A stretch of 64,000 bases of DNA from Streptosporangium sp. NBC_01495. GTDB taxonomy: Bacteria; Actinomycetota; Actinomycetes; Streptosporangiales; Streptosporangiaceae. The position numbers and the translations under genes are program-made. The stretch is taken from positions 1,426,001 to 1,490,000 of the forward strand of contig NZ_CP109430.1 of the NCBI RefSeq assembly GCF_036250735.1. Reading direction: 5' to 3'. How positions within the stretch are numbered: position 1 is the first letter of the stretch; every line of letters begins with the position of its first letter. The notes beneath the pieces are model-generated. The model was not told the origin of the DNA. It saw nothing but the letters and a program-made list of their open reading frames with translations, and searched no databases. This document shows positions 34,358 through 41,381 of the stretch, piece by piece.

Positions 34358-34562
34358 TACGTTCTCACGGGTGTGAAACCCGCTACGTTCTCACGGGTGT
34401 GAAACCCGCGTCGAGATGTGTGCCGGCCTCAGGCCCGCACCGGACGGCGTACGGTCATCAGGCCGTACGGGAACCGCGTGCGGGTCGGGTGGCCCGCACC
34501 TGAACGGTGTGCGAGCGCTGGACTCGCACCGGTCGTGTGCTGCCGCGAGCGCGAGGCTCGCG
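34358..34562. repeat. Array of seven consecutive hairpins
   Basis: Hairpins at 34368-34382 (CGGGT-GTGAA-ACCCG), 34394-34408 (same), 34420-34440 (GTGCCGGCC-TCA-GGCCCGCAC, one mismatch), 34448-34469 (CGTACGG...CCGTACG), 34478-34499 (GTGCGGG...CCCGCAC), 34509-34529 (GTGCGAG...CTCGCAC) and 34544-34562 (CGCGAGC-GCGAG-GCTCGCG). Start-to-start distances are 26, 26, 28, 30, 31 and 35 nt. The first two units are a perfect 26-bp tandem repeat (34358-34383, 34384-34409). The stems differ in sequence but keep pairing. The array lies directly after the stop of the small membrane protein gene on the minus strand. Confidence 0.75.
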
Positions 34563-34712
34563 TCACACATTGAAGATGCTCACGCCCCCGGGGCCGACGA
34601 GGAAGCCGAGGACGATCAGGACGATCCCCCAGAGGAGGTCGCGACGGGCCAGGATGACGTAGATCCCGGAGATGACGAGGACAACTGCGATGATCCAAAG
34701 CAAGGTAGCCAT
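34563..34712 (-). CDS. 49-residue small membrane protein with GPGG motif
   Basis: A short gene: ATG at 34712 preceded by AGAGG, stop at 34563. The sequence MATLLWIIAVVLVISGIYVI-LARRDLLWGIVLIVLGFLVGPGGVSIFNV has two hydrophobic helices joined by ARRD and ends in a GPGG turn, typical of small actinomycete membrane proteins. It lies 22 bp downstream of the DUF6328 gene on the same strand, so they are probably co-transcribed. The seven-hairpin array forms its 3' flank. Confidence 0.75.
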   Translation of the reverse strand: MATLLWIIAVVLVISGIYVILARRDLLWGIVLIVLGFLVGPGGVSIFNV

Positions 34713-34734
34713 AACCGGCCTCTGCCCTCACAAT

Positions 34735-35247
34735 TCACGACTTAACATCCTCGTCATCCTTGCTTCTGTACAGATCAACGATGGGCTGGATGAACCACAG
34801 CCAGGCGCTCAGCAGGGCCACGACCCCGGCGAACACCGCCGCGGGCCAGGCGTTGAGAACCGTCTCCGCGACCAGTGCGACCGAACTCGTCATCGCGACC
34901 GCGAGCCCGGCGGCCCCCGCGATGCCGAGCGCGTTGGCGCGGTGCAGCATCTTCTCCTTCAGCCCGGTTCTGAACAGCAGGCGGTGCTGGGCGGCGGGTG
35001 TGATGAAGCAGACGGACGCGATGGCCGCGCTCAGGAGGGCGATGAAGAACAGCCAGTGCCCCAGGGTGTCCACTTTGTTGAAGCCCGCCGCGAACGGCAG
35101 GCTGAACAGGAAGGCGAACAGCACCTGCACGCCGGTGACCGCGACGCGCAGGCCCTGTAACAACTCGCCGAGCTCGCGGTCCACCCGTTCCTTGCGCGTC
35201 TCTCCGGGTTCAGGATGGTCTTTTTGTACGTGTTCGGGCTGAATCAT
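34735..35247 (-). CDS. DUF6328-family membrane protein
   Basis: 170 residues with four hydrophobic helices after a charged N-terminus (GETRKERVDRELGELLQGLRVAVTGVQVLFAFLFSLPFAAGF, WLFFIALLSAAIASVCFITPAAQHRLLF, ALGIAGAAGLAVAMTSSVALVAE, WPAAVFAGVVALLSAWLWFIQPI). This is the DUF6328 pattern. Function unknown. The 49-residue membrane protein gene follows it. Confidence 0.82.
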   Translation of the reverse strand: MIQPEHVQKDHPEPGETRKERVDRELGELLQGLRVAVTGVQVLFAFLFSLPFAAGFNKVDTLGHWLFFIALLSAAIASVCFITPAAQHRLLFRTGLKEKMLHRANALGIAGAAGLAVAMTSSVALVAETVLNAWPAAVFAGVVALLSAWLWFIQPIVDLYRSKDDEDVKS

Positions 35248-35277
35248 GCGCTCCGTTTACCCGGGTAAAGGTTTCAC

Positions 35278-35913
35278 ATGCCTACCTGGGAAGCTATGGG
35301 GTACGCGTGGGCTATGGGAAGCCACAGTCACGAGGTCACCGACGCGATCCTGGAAACGCTGAAGCGGGCGAGCAGCGGGCTGAAGGACGCGGATGTCAGG
35401 TTCGCGCTCGCCGGGGGCTGTGCGGCCTACGCGCGCGGAGCCGCCCCCTCTCTCCACGACGTCGACTTCGTCCTCCCCCAGGAGGACGTGCCGCTCGCGC
35501 TCGAGGCGCTGGGCAAGCTGGGATTCGAGACGTCCAGGCAGCCGCCGGAGGACTGGCTGGTCAAGGCCTTCGACGAGGGCAGGCTGGTGGATCTGATCTT
35601 CTCGATCTGCGACCACCCGGTCACCCCCGAGCTGCTGAAGCGCGCGGAGCCGATGAAGGCCTCGGCGGTGATCCTGCCCGTCCTGGAGGCGACCGACCTG
35701 GTCATCTCGTGGCTGCTGCCGCTCTCCGAGCACAGCTGCGACTACGGGTCCCTGCTGCCCCAGGTCCGTGCCCTGCGCGAGCAGGTCGACTGGGACCGCG
35801 TCGCCGCCGTCGTGCGCGACTCCCCCTACGCCTCCACCTTTCTCATCCTCCTCCAGCGCCTCGACGTCATTCCCGGCCCCGTCGACCCCTCGGGCGACCC
35901 GACCTGGCCCTGA
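35278..35913 (+). CDS. Nucleotidyltransferase-fold protein
   Basis: 211 residues from ATG 35278 (AAAGG 6 nt upstream). ATGs at 35296 and 35317 are alternatives; homologous sequence seems to begin near GSHSHEVTDAILETL. The motif FALAGGCAAYARGAAPSLHDVDFVLP matches the nucleotidyltransferase signature (GG...G...DxDf). LGFETSRQPPEDWLVKAFDEGRLVDLIF continues the fold with a third acidic residue. It may be a minimal nucleotidyltransferase related to the antitoxin/AbiEii-like group. Role unknown. Confidence 0.75.
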   Translation: MPTWEAMGYAWAMGSHSHEVTDAILETLKRASSGLKDADVRFALAGGCAAYARGAAPSLHDVDFVLPQEDVPLALEALGKLGFETSRQPPEDWLVKAFDEGRLVDLIFSICDHPVTPELLKRAEPMKASAVILPVLEATDLVISWLLPLSEHSCDYGSLLPQVRALREQVDWDRVAAVVRDSPYASTFLILLQRLDVIPGPVDPSGDPTWP

Positions 35914-35954
35914 GCCGCGACCGGCCAGGGAATGCCTCGAAACCGGCTTCGGGA

Positions 35955-36003
35955 GGCCTTGGAAACGGGAGGCTCCGAAACGGGGGCCTTGGAAACGGGA
36001 GGC
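35955..36003 (+). repeat. 30-bp direct repeat after nucleotidyltransferase gene
   Basis: GGCCTTGGAAACGGGAGGC occurs exactly at 35955-35973 and 35985-36003, with a degenerate GGCTCCGAAACGGGG between and further weak copies on both sides. Confidence 0.7.
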
Positions 36004-36066
36004 CCTGAGACGCGGCCGACCTACGGAAACGCAGCCGGAGACGCCGGGAGCGGAGCCGGGAACGGG

Positions 36067-36100
36067 AGAGGGGGCCCCGCCATCCGGCGGGGCCCCCTCT
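36067..36100. terminator. Bidirectional intrinsic terminator
   Basis: AGAGGGGGCCCCGCC (36067-36081), loop ATCC, exact complement (36086-36100): 15 bp. It separates the nucleotidyltransferase gene from the convergent PRC-barrel gene. Confidence 0.85.
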
Positions 36101-36120
36101 CGTCGTCCGGTGCTCCGGGG

Positions 36121-36492
36121 TCAGAAGGCACCCGGTCCGCCGCCGAAGGGGAAGCGGCCGTAGTACTCGCCGACGCGGTCGCGATACGCGGGCTCCTTGA
36201 AGTTCGACTCGTCGAACTCGGGGGCATCCTTGATCTCCTGCTTGGTGCGCGCGACGTAGATCTTCTTCTCCTGCGGATCGATCTGCGTCACCGTACTCGC
36301 GGGCAGGAGGACCTTCTTACCGAAGATCCACGGGCCCGTGTCGACGACGAGGTAGCTCTCGCCGACCTCGTACGTCGCCTCGTCGACGGAGCCGATCTTC
36401 CCGTCGGTGGCCTCGACGTGGTACCCGGCGACGTCGAGCGTCCTGTCCTGGCCGTACACGTCGGTGCGATAGTTCCAGAGCTCAGGCTGCAT
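36121..36492 (-). CDS. PRC-barrel domain protein
   Basis: 123 residues. The N-terminal half is a PRC-barrel (YGQDRTLDVAGYHVEATDGKIGSVDEATYEVGESYLVVDTGPWIFGKKVLLPASTVTQID) and the tail carries FDESNFKEPAYRDRVGEYYGRFPF. Widespread in actinomycetes and often linked to stress responses or RNA/cell-surface adaptation. Cytoplasmic; function not defined. Confidence 0.85.
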   Translation of the reverse strand: MQPELWNYRTDVYGQDRTLDVAGYHVEATDGKIGSVDEATYEVGESYLVVDTGPWIFGKKVLLPASTVTQIDPQEKKIYVARTKQEIKDAPEFDESNFKEPAYRDRVGEYYGRFPFGGGPGAF

Positions 36493-36749
36493 GGTTGAAC
36501 ATCTCCCTTGACTTGATACTCCGGGCTCCGGTCACGTACCCGAGCGAGGAGCCCTAAACGGCATTTGCCCAAGTCAGCCGGTATGGAACACTGTTCGCTC
36601 CACTCTGTTTCCGCCCGTGCCGCCAGGTCATCGCGGGGTTTCGCCACGCCCCGTCCGGCGGGAATTCCCGCCGTCTGATACCCCTCATGGGCATATATCG
36701 GCTTATGTGCGGACCACAGCGCCAGGTCCGGTAAGCTTGTCGAAGTCAA

Positions 36750-36826
36750 GCGCCGCTAGCTCAGTTGGTTAGAGCAGCTGACTCTTAATCAGCGGGTCCG
36801 GGGTTCGAGTCCCTGGCGGCGCACCA
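36750..36826 (+). tRNA. tRNA-Lys (anticodon CTT)
   Basis: A full cloverleaf: acceptor GCGCCGC pairs with GCGGCGC. The D arm is GCTCAGTTGGTTAGAGC. The anticodon stem CTGA/TCAG has loop CTCTTAA, giving anticodon CTT. The T arm is GGGGTTCGAGTCCC. The 3' CCA is encoded. Its 3' 23 bases are repeated at 40971-40993, marking it as a probable integration site. Confidence 0.95.
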
Positions 36827-36829
36827 TGA

Positions 36830-36853
36830 CCGCAGGTCCCTGACCTGCGGTTT
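36830..36853 (+). terminator. Terminator after tRNA-Lys
   Basis: CCGCAGGT (36830-36837), loop CCCTG, ACCTGCGG (36843-36850), then TTTCTT. Confidence 0.8.
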
Positions 36854-36917
36854 CTTGGTTTCTGAGGCTCTCCGGTGGAGCAGTTGATCTTGTTTGGTTG
36901 CTCGCTGGCTGCTCATG

Positions 36918-36934
36918 GGCACGGATCGGGCACG
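36918..36934. other. GATCG-centred direct repeat, possible integrase arm site
   Basis: GGGCACG-GATC-GGGCACG with GATCG at 36924-36928, about 99 nt after the tRNA 3' end. A comparable element TGTACA-GATCG-TGTACA stands 96 nt after the displaced tRNA fragment (41083-41099). Confidence 0.35.
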
Positions 36935-37098
36935 CGGTAGATCGTTTAGATCGCCTTCGTCGTTCTAAGCGTCTATCCAGAAGTTCTGTGCGTAACCGGG
37001 CGTGAGATCGCCGGGGTGTGCGGGTGTTGACATAGGCCTCGCCGGGGGTTGGATCGAGGTTGCCACAACGTCCACCCACCGGCGAGGTCGTGGTCAGT

Positions 37099-38127
37099 AT
37101 GCGCCCGCCTATCGTGTTCGCCAATGCCCCTGCCACCTCGATCGAGCAATTACACGCCCAACTGCGAGGTCACTGGCGGCAGGCGATCCGCGCGGTGATG
37201 GTCTTGCTGTCGCTGCACGGCCTGCCGGCGGCGCAGATCGCCAACCTGCTGGACTACGACGCCGCCACCGTGCGCCGATGGATCGACCGGTTCAACCGCC
37301 ACGGCCTGGCGGGATTGGCCGACCGCCCCCGCCCCGGCCGCCCTCACCTGGGCGGCGAGCATCTGACCGGCCGGATCACCAAGCTGCTGGCCCGGCCGGG
37401 ACAGTGGACCCTCGCGCGGCTGTGGCGCTACCTGAACCGGCCCCGGTTGAGCAGGCGCACGCTGTATCGGCGTGTGCGGCTGGTGGCCGTCTGGCGGCGT
37501 CCCAAGCTGGTCGCGCGGGGCGACCCGGACCGTTGGCGGGTGGTGGCCGCCATTGCCGCACGGTTGCGAGCGTTGCCGCGCGGGGCGGTGGTCTGGGCCG
37601 CCGATGAAACCCACGTGCACCTGCTGCCCCACATCCGAGCGGGGTGGACCTTGCGCGCCGATCGTCCGGCCGTTGTCACGCCGGGCAAGAACCGGCAGGT
37701 CACCGTGTTCGGCGCTGTGGAGTTGACCACGGGGCGGTGGGTGTATCGGCTGGGCCGCCGGTGCGCGGCCGACTTCCTGCACCTGCTGGATGAGGTGGCC
37801 GCCGCGTTCCCGGCCGCGCCGAAGATCGTGGTGATCTGCGACAACGACAGCATCCACCATGCGCGGGCCGTCGCGTGCTACCTGCAGGCGCACCCGCGGG
37901 TGGAGGTGTTGTACGGGGCGCGTTACAGTCCGCACGACAATCCGGTCGAGCGGATCTGGGCCGTGCTTAAGGCGTTCATCGCCAACACTGCCGTCAGCTG
38001 GCCTGGCCGTCTCAGACAGATCCATGCCTTCTGCCCATCCCGTCCGGCGCGCGCCGGGTGGTCCAGGCGGTCACCAGCTACCACACCGTCGCTCTCACCA
38101 TCTGGTTCATCGGCATCATCACCCTGA
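37099..38127 (+). CDS. IS630-family transposase with replaced C-terminus
   Basis: From ATG 37099 (a TTG at 37060 is the other choice) the product has an N-terminal helix-turn-helix (MVLLSLHGLPAAQIANLLDYDAATVRRWIDRFNRHGLAGLADRPRPGRP) and a DDE domain with D169 (AADETHVH), D248 (ICDNDSIHH) and E284 (NPVERIW), so the catalytic triad is intact. Homology ends at about NTAVSWPGRLRQIHAF (38030). The remaining 30 residues are an out-of-frame reading of a different gene's tail. The usual IS630 C-terminal residues and right terminal repeat are missing, so the element is probably immobile. Confidence 0.8.
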   Translation: MRPPIVFANAPATSIEQLHAQLRGHWRQAIRAVMVLLSLHGLPAAQIANLLDYDAATVRRWIDRFNRHGLAGLADRPRPGRPHLGGEHLTGRITKLLARPGQWTLARLWRYLNRPRLSRRTLYRRVRLVAVWRRPKLVARGDPDRWRVVAAIAARLRALPRGAVVWAADETHVHLLPHIRAGWTLRADRPAVVTPGKNRQVTVFGAVELTTGRWVYRLGRRCAADFLHLLDEVAAAFPAAPKIVVICDNDSIHHARAVACYLQAHPRVEVLYGARYSPHDNPVERIWAVLKAFIANTAVSWPGRLRQIHAFCPSRPARAGWSRRSPATTPSLSPSGSSASSP

Positions 38128-38168
38128 TCGGCATCCGGTTCTGGTCGTACTGGAGCACCCTGCTCTGA
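38046..38168 (+). pseudogene. C-terminal fragment of a membrane protein
   Basis: In the frame not used by the transposase the DNA reads GARRVVQAVTSYHTVALTIWFIGIITLIGIRFWSYWSTLL and stop: a basic amphipathic segment, a clean membrane helix and a short tail. It begins where IS630 homology ends. The parent family is not recognisable. Confidence 0.5.
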
Positions 38169-38215
38169 TACCCACGTCCTGGTCGAGAGCCGGCTCGGGC
38201 GGGCGAAATCGGCGG

Positions 38216-38245
38216 TTGACGGTGGGGTTGCCGGTAAGTGATAGT
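38216..38245 (+). promoter_or_regulatory. Conserved promoter of I36 inhibitor copy 3
   Basis: TTGACG (38216-38221), 18 bp, GATAGT (38240-38245), followed by GATC, as in copies 1 and 2 about 25 kb away. Spacer bases have diverged while both hexamers are kept, which supports function. Confidence 0.6.
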
Positions 38246-38289
38246 GATCCACTATCTGGATCCTATTCTTAGACCTAGGGAGGCTCCGC

Positions 38290-38682
38290 GTGACGTGGAC
38301 GAAGAAGACCGCGGCCGCCGCTTCGGCGCTGCTTGTCGCAGTGGGGGGCATGCTGGTGACGGCGTCGCCCGCCGCCGCTGCCCTCTCTTGCCCGGTGAAC
38401 CGGCTCTGCATCTACGACAGGGCCAGCTTTGGTGGTGAACGGATTGCCAGCGCAAGCACCAATGCCTGTTTCACGATGGAAGAGTTTAAAACGTTCGAGC
38501 ACATCGTGTCGTACCGTAACAACCTGTCGGTAAATGCGATCGTCTGGCATGTGGACTTCAACAGTTGGGGCTACGTGAAGGCCCGCACGCTAGTGGCCGG
38601 AGGGTTCAGCAGCGACATCGGCGACGACGGCCTGGGCGCCATGTCGATGGACAAGGTGTGCATGGGGAACGCGAGTCCCTGA
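38290..38682 (+). CDS. Secreted peptidase inhibitor, family I36 (copy 3)
   Basis: GTG at 38290 with AGGGAGG (38277-38283). 130 residues. The signal peptide VTWTKKTAAAASALLVAVGGMLVTASPAAA is close to copies 1 and 2, and the mature domain has the same Cys and Asn pattern (LSCPVNRLCIYDRASFGGERIASASTNACF...SYRNNLSVNAIVW...KVCMGNASP). It lies inside the tRNA-Lys-flanked relic island, between IS630 and IS66 remains, so this copy probably travelled with mobile DNA. About 100 bp of 3' flank also match those of the other copies. Confidence 0.8.
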   Translation: MTWTKKTAAAASALLVAVGGMLVTASPAAAALSCPVNRLCIYDRASFGGERIASASTNACFTMEEFKTFEHIVSYRNNLSVNAIVWHVDFNSWGYVKARTLVAGGFSSDIGDDGLGAMSMDKVCMGNASP

Positions 38683-38696
38683 CGCCCGGCGGGCGT
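38682..38696 (+). terminator. Short hairpin after I36 copy 3
   Basis: ACGCCC-GGC-GGGCGT, identical to the hairpins following the two other copies. Confidence 0.5.
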
Positions 38697-38889
38697 CTCG
38701 CCACCCGGCTGTCCGCGTTCTGTTCTCGCCGTGCCTCCGCTTCCCTGCGAGGGCGCGGCTCCGGGCGCCGGGTGAGTGCCCGGTGAACACCACCGCGGGT
38801 AAGCATTCACGCCCACCGCATTCCGGCGTTGCATGGTCGCGGTGTGTGATCGGCTTCGGGTGTGGGCCGTCGCGGGCTGTGGCCCGGGC

Positions 38890-39400
38890 TCAGGCTGGTG
38901 TCGGGTCGGGTGGCATCCAGGCGCGGCCCAGGAGAGCGTCGCGGATCGTCGCCATGACGTCTGCGCCGTGTTTGGCGGCGGTGGAGATGTAGCCGCGGAT
39001 GGCGTATGGGTTTTGGCTGGACGGACGTCGCGTTCGGCCTGGTTGTTCGTCGGTGGCACGAGCAGGTCGTGAGCAAAACGCAGCACGTCGTCCTCACGGT
39101 CGCGCAGCACTTCCAGCAGGACGCGGCCGAAGGGCTGGGCGACGGTCTTGGCCGGTCCGGGGAGGCGGCGCACCTGCGACAGGCCGACCCGCACTCCGTG
39201 GCGGAAACTCTTGAGCCACATTGCCTTGGTGCCCGCCTCGATGGCGTCCTTACTCTGCCGGCGGGCGAGGTTGGCGGCATGGATAAGCCCGCGCAGCGCG
39301 GTCTGGATCTGGGTCGGCCAGGCGGCTTCGGGGTAGGTCTCGGCGCAGTCTTCAAGATCGCGTAGTAGATGCGAGCAACACAGTTGGTGCAGGTGTTCGC
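38890..39400 (-). pseudogene. IS66-family transposase remnant (internal deletion, 5' truncated)
   Basis: On the minus strand: CCSHLLRDLEDCAETYPEAAWPTQIQTALRGLIHAANLARRQSKDAI...VLRFAHDLLVPPTNNQAERDVRPAKT is typical IS66 (with its NNQAERD catalytic Glu region). The frame then shifts at about 39020 to QNPYAIRGYISTAAKHGADVMATIRDALLGRAWMPPDPTPA and stop. About 20 residues between are deleted, and the N-terminal half of the transposase is absent. Confidence 0.8.
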
Positions 39401-39401
39401 C

Positions 39402-39626
39402 GAGGTGCTCGGAGTGACCGTCGAGGTCCGCGACGAGGGCGGCCTGATCCGCCTCATGGTCGCCGACGACGGCATCGGCGGCGCCGACCCGCACGCCCCG
39501 GGACTACGCGCCCTGTCCGACCGCGTCGCCGTCGTCGGCGGACGGCTCTCCGTCACCAGTTCCCCCCTGAACGGTACGCGCGTCACGGCCGAGATCCCTC
39601 TCACCCGTCAGGCGCTCGGCGAATAG
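39402..39626 (+). pseudogene. C-terminal fragment of a NarL-type sensor histidine kinase
   Basis: VLGVTVEVRDEGGLIRLMVADDGIGGADPHAPGLRALSDRVAVVGGRLSVTSSPLNGTRVTAEIPL is the ATPase end (G1 box DDGIGG, G2 region GLRALSDR) of a two-component kinase. The N-terminal sensor, dimerisation and N-box parts are missing. It directly abuts the IS66 remnant. Confidence 0.75.
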
Positions 39627-39627
39627 G

Positions 39628-39712
39628 GCCTGGCCCTTGACGGCGGCACCCCGGTGACCCTCGACGGCGCGGAGATCCGGATTCCCGAGGCGCTTCGACG
39701 TGTGGCAGCCTG
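39628..39712 (+). pseudogene. Unassigned coding fragment
   Basis: The plus strand reads LDGGTPVTLDGAEIRIPEALRRVAA and stop, with good codon character but no start. I cannot name the parent gene. Confidence 0.3.
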
Positions 39713-39713
39713 A

Positions 39714-39835
39714 GGTCGGCCGGTCAGGGGAGTGGAGGAGTGGGCCGCGTGGTAGGCGGATCTGTCGTAGTTCCATGGTCGGAAGCCGAGCTTTTCGTAC
39801 AGGGCCGCGGCGATGGCGATGCCGCCCGGTCGAAG
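39714..39835 (-). pseudogene. C-terminal fragment of a GNAT acetyltransferase
   Basis: The minus strand reads GGIAIAAALYEKLGFRPWNYDRSAYHA, the conserved end of many GNAT enzymes (ALYEKLGF). No start and no acetyl-CoA loop remain. It is a different GNAT from the one at 15269. Confidence 0.55.
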
Positions 39836-39858
39836 TCGCCGTGACCCGTCCGGCGGGA

Positions 39859-40695
39859 TCAGGCTCGTGGGTTCACGACCGTTCTGCCACCGCGACGGCG
39901 CAGCAGGAGCCCGGTGACGGCGCCGAAGGTGATCAGGGAGCCGGTGAGCACGAGTGCCCGCCCGTCGGGGCCGGTCTCGCCGCCCCCGCCGGTGTCGGCT
40001 CCTCCGGCCGGTGTCTCGGCGATCTCGCCGTTCGCGTCCTGCGGGGTCTCGGTCGTCTCGCCCGTCCCGGCGTCCTCGTCCGTCTCGGTCCCGCCGACGG
40101 GCTGCGTGGCGGTGTCCGTCGGGGCGGGGTCGGTCGCCTGGCCGCCCGCGGCGACGGTGAGGGGGTAGGTCGTCAGGGTGTCCCTGTTCAGGGACTCGCA
40201 CTCGATCAGCGGATTGGTGGGCAGGGTCCCGAAATTGATGGCGGCGGGCCGTACCGCCGCGGTGCCCGGATTGGACGAGGTGGCCGCGAGGGAGATCGAA
40301 GCCGTCGGCAGCGGGATGCTCTGACCCGCGCTGACCGCGTCGAGGGTGCCCACCCCGGTGGCGGAGGTCAGCCCGGGAAGGTTGCTGATGGAGGCGTACG
40401 CGTACAGCTTGGTGCCTTCGGGCAGTCCCGCGGCGGGCGCCGTCAGGCCGGTGCCGATGTAGGTGCCGCGCCAGCCGATCGTGAACGGCTGTCCCGTGGT
40501 GACGCCGGTCGGCATCGTCATCTCGACATCGATCTCGATGGTCTGCTTCTCGGTCACGCCGTCGGTGGTGCACTCGTACTCCACGGTGTCGGCCGCGACG
40601 ACCGAGTCCTGCCCCGCGGAAGAGGGAAGGGGTTGCCAGAGGAGGGCGAGCCCTCCGGCCAGGGCGGCGACTGAGAGAACCGAGCGGACGCGCAC
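39859..40695 (-). CDS. Secreted, membrane-anchored cell-surface protein
   Basis: GTG start with AGGAGG just upstream. 278 residues: signal peptide (MRVRSVLSVAALAGGLALLW), a beta-rich domain of about 150 residues (VEYECTTDGVTEKQTIEIDVEMTMPTGVTTGQPFTIGWRGTYIGTG) and a low-complexity Thr/Glu/Gly/Pro stalk (PAPTDTATQPVGGTETDEDAGTG). It ends with a C-terminal membrane helix with basic tail (ALVLTGSLITFGAVTGLLLRRRGG). No LPXTG motif precedes the helix. It is the only apparently complete non-IS, non-I36 gene inside the tRNA-flanked relic island. Function unknown. Confidence 0.72.
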   Translation of the reverse strand: MRVRSVLSVAALAGGLALLWQPLPSSAGQDSVVAADTVEYECTTDGVTEKQTIEIDVEMTMPTGVTTGQPFTIGWRGTYIGTGLTAPAAGLPEGTKLYAYASISNLPGLTSATGVGTLDAVSAGQSIPLPTASISLAATSSNPGTAAVRPAAINFGTLPTNPLIECESLNRDTLTTYPLTVAAGGQATDPAPTDTATQPVGGTETDEDAGTGETTETPQDANGEIAETPAGGADTGGGGETGPDGRALVLTGSLITFGAVTGLLLRRRGGRTVVNPRA

Positions 40696-40801
40696 GTCGC
40701 CTCCTGCTTACGACAGATGGGGCATAAGGGGAGACGGGGGATAAGGGTGTTTGGTTGACACCATCACCCGATCTTGTACGGCCGGGGTGCTTGTCCGCCA
40801 G

Positions 40802-40970
40802 GACGAAAAGCACCGGACGGGGCGCGTTCGCCCCATCCGGTGCCCAGGTCGGTTACAAGGCGACGAGGCTAGGAGGCGTAGACCTCGAACTCGGAGAGCT
40901 GGCCGGCGGGCCAGCCGCTGTTGGCGGTGAAGGTCAGGCGCAGGTGGCGCCTGCTGGTGGCCGGGAAGGT
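40802..40970 (-). pseudogene. Copy of the 3' end and terminator of the GH87 gene
   Basis: 40866-40970 matches the last roughly 105 bp of the GH87 gene at 53650 (ending SRRHLRLTFTANSGWPAGQLSEFEVYAS), nearly base for base. The flank 40802-40865 matches 53594-53649, including the terminator hairpin (stem 40812-40825 with 40830-40843, one mismatch). The copy stops exactly at the tRNA-Lys fragment. Confidence 0.85.
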
Positions 40971-40993
40971 GTTCGAGTCCCTGGCGGCGCACC
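40971..40993 (+). other. tRNA-Lys 3'-end fragment (attR-like)
   Basis: 23 bp identical to 36803-36825 of the intact tRNA-Lys (T-loop to acceptor end, GTTCGAGTCCCTGGCGGC...). It is followed by a hairpin CGCAGG-N7-CCTGCG (40998-41016) with TTT. This is the normal product of site-specific integration into a tRNA 3' end. Confidence 0.75.
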
Positions 40994-41024
40994 CACTCGC
41001 AGGCCGATGACCTGCGGTTTCTCG

Positions 41025-41052
41025 AAACGGCCCGCCCTGTGGCGGGCCGTTT
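41025..41052. terminator. Strong terminator downstream of the tRNA fragment
   Basis: AAACGGCCCGCC (41025-41036), loop CTGT, GGCGGGCCGTTT (41041-41052), perfect 12-bp stem. It has the look of an original tRNA-operon terminator. Confidence 0.8.
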
Positions 41053-41082
41053 TCGTGCTTGCGGGATCCGGGCGGGCGCGCG

Positions 41083-41099
41083 TGTACAGATCGTGTACA
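41083..41099. other. TGTACA-GATCG-TGTACA repeat
   Basis: Two TGTACA palindromes flank GATCG, 96 nt after the tRNA fragment. This corresponds in position and form to the element at 36918-36934 and may be a recombinase arm-type site. 41100-41381 otherwise holds no gene. Confidence 0.35.
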
Positions 41100-41381
41100 T
41101 CGGCGTCGGACGCCGACGCTTCGCGCGCCGCTCGGCGGCCCCTTGCTGGAAGCCGGGCCCGTGACCACTCGCTGTGATCGGCTTCATGTTCCATTTCGGG
41201 GCGGTGGAGAGTAGGGGCGGTGGAGAGGAATGGTCGGGCGCGGCGTTGTCGTCGGCGTCACGGGCGGCGGTCACGCCGACGGCCAGGCGTGGCGCGAGGT
41301 CCGCGACGCTCGAACTCGGCCGCCGTCGGACCGGTCACGCCGTGTCACTCTCCTCGCTGAAGTGGATTCGTCCGGTACCGT

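Noticed and set aside
36789..37136. Minus-strand ORF overlapping the tRNA (ending VRRQGLEPRTR)
   Set aside because: This is the well-known spurious reading through a tRNA gene.
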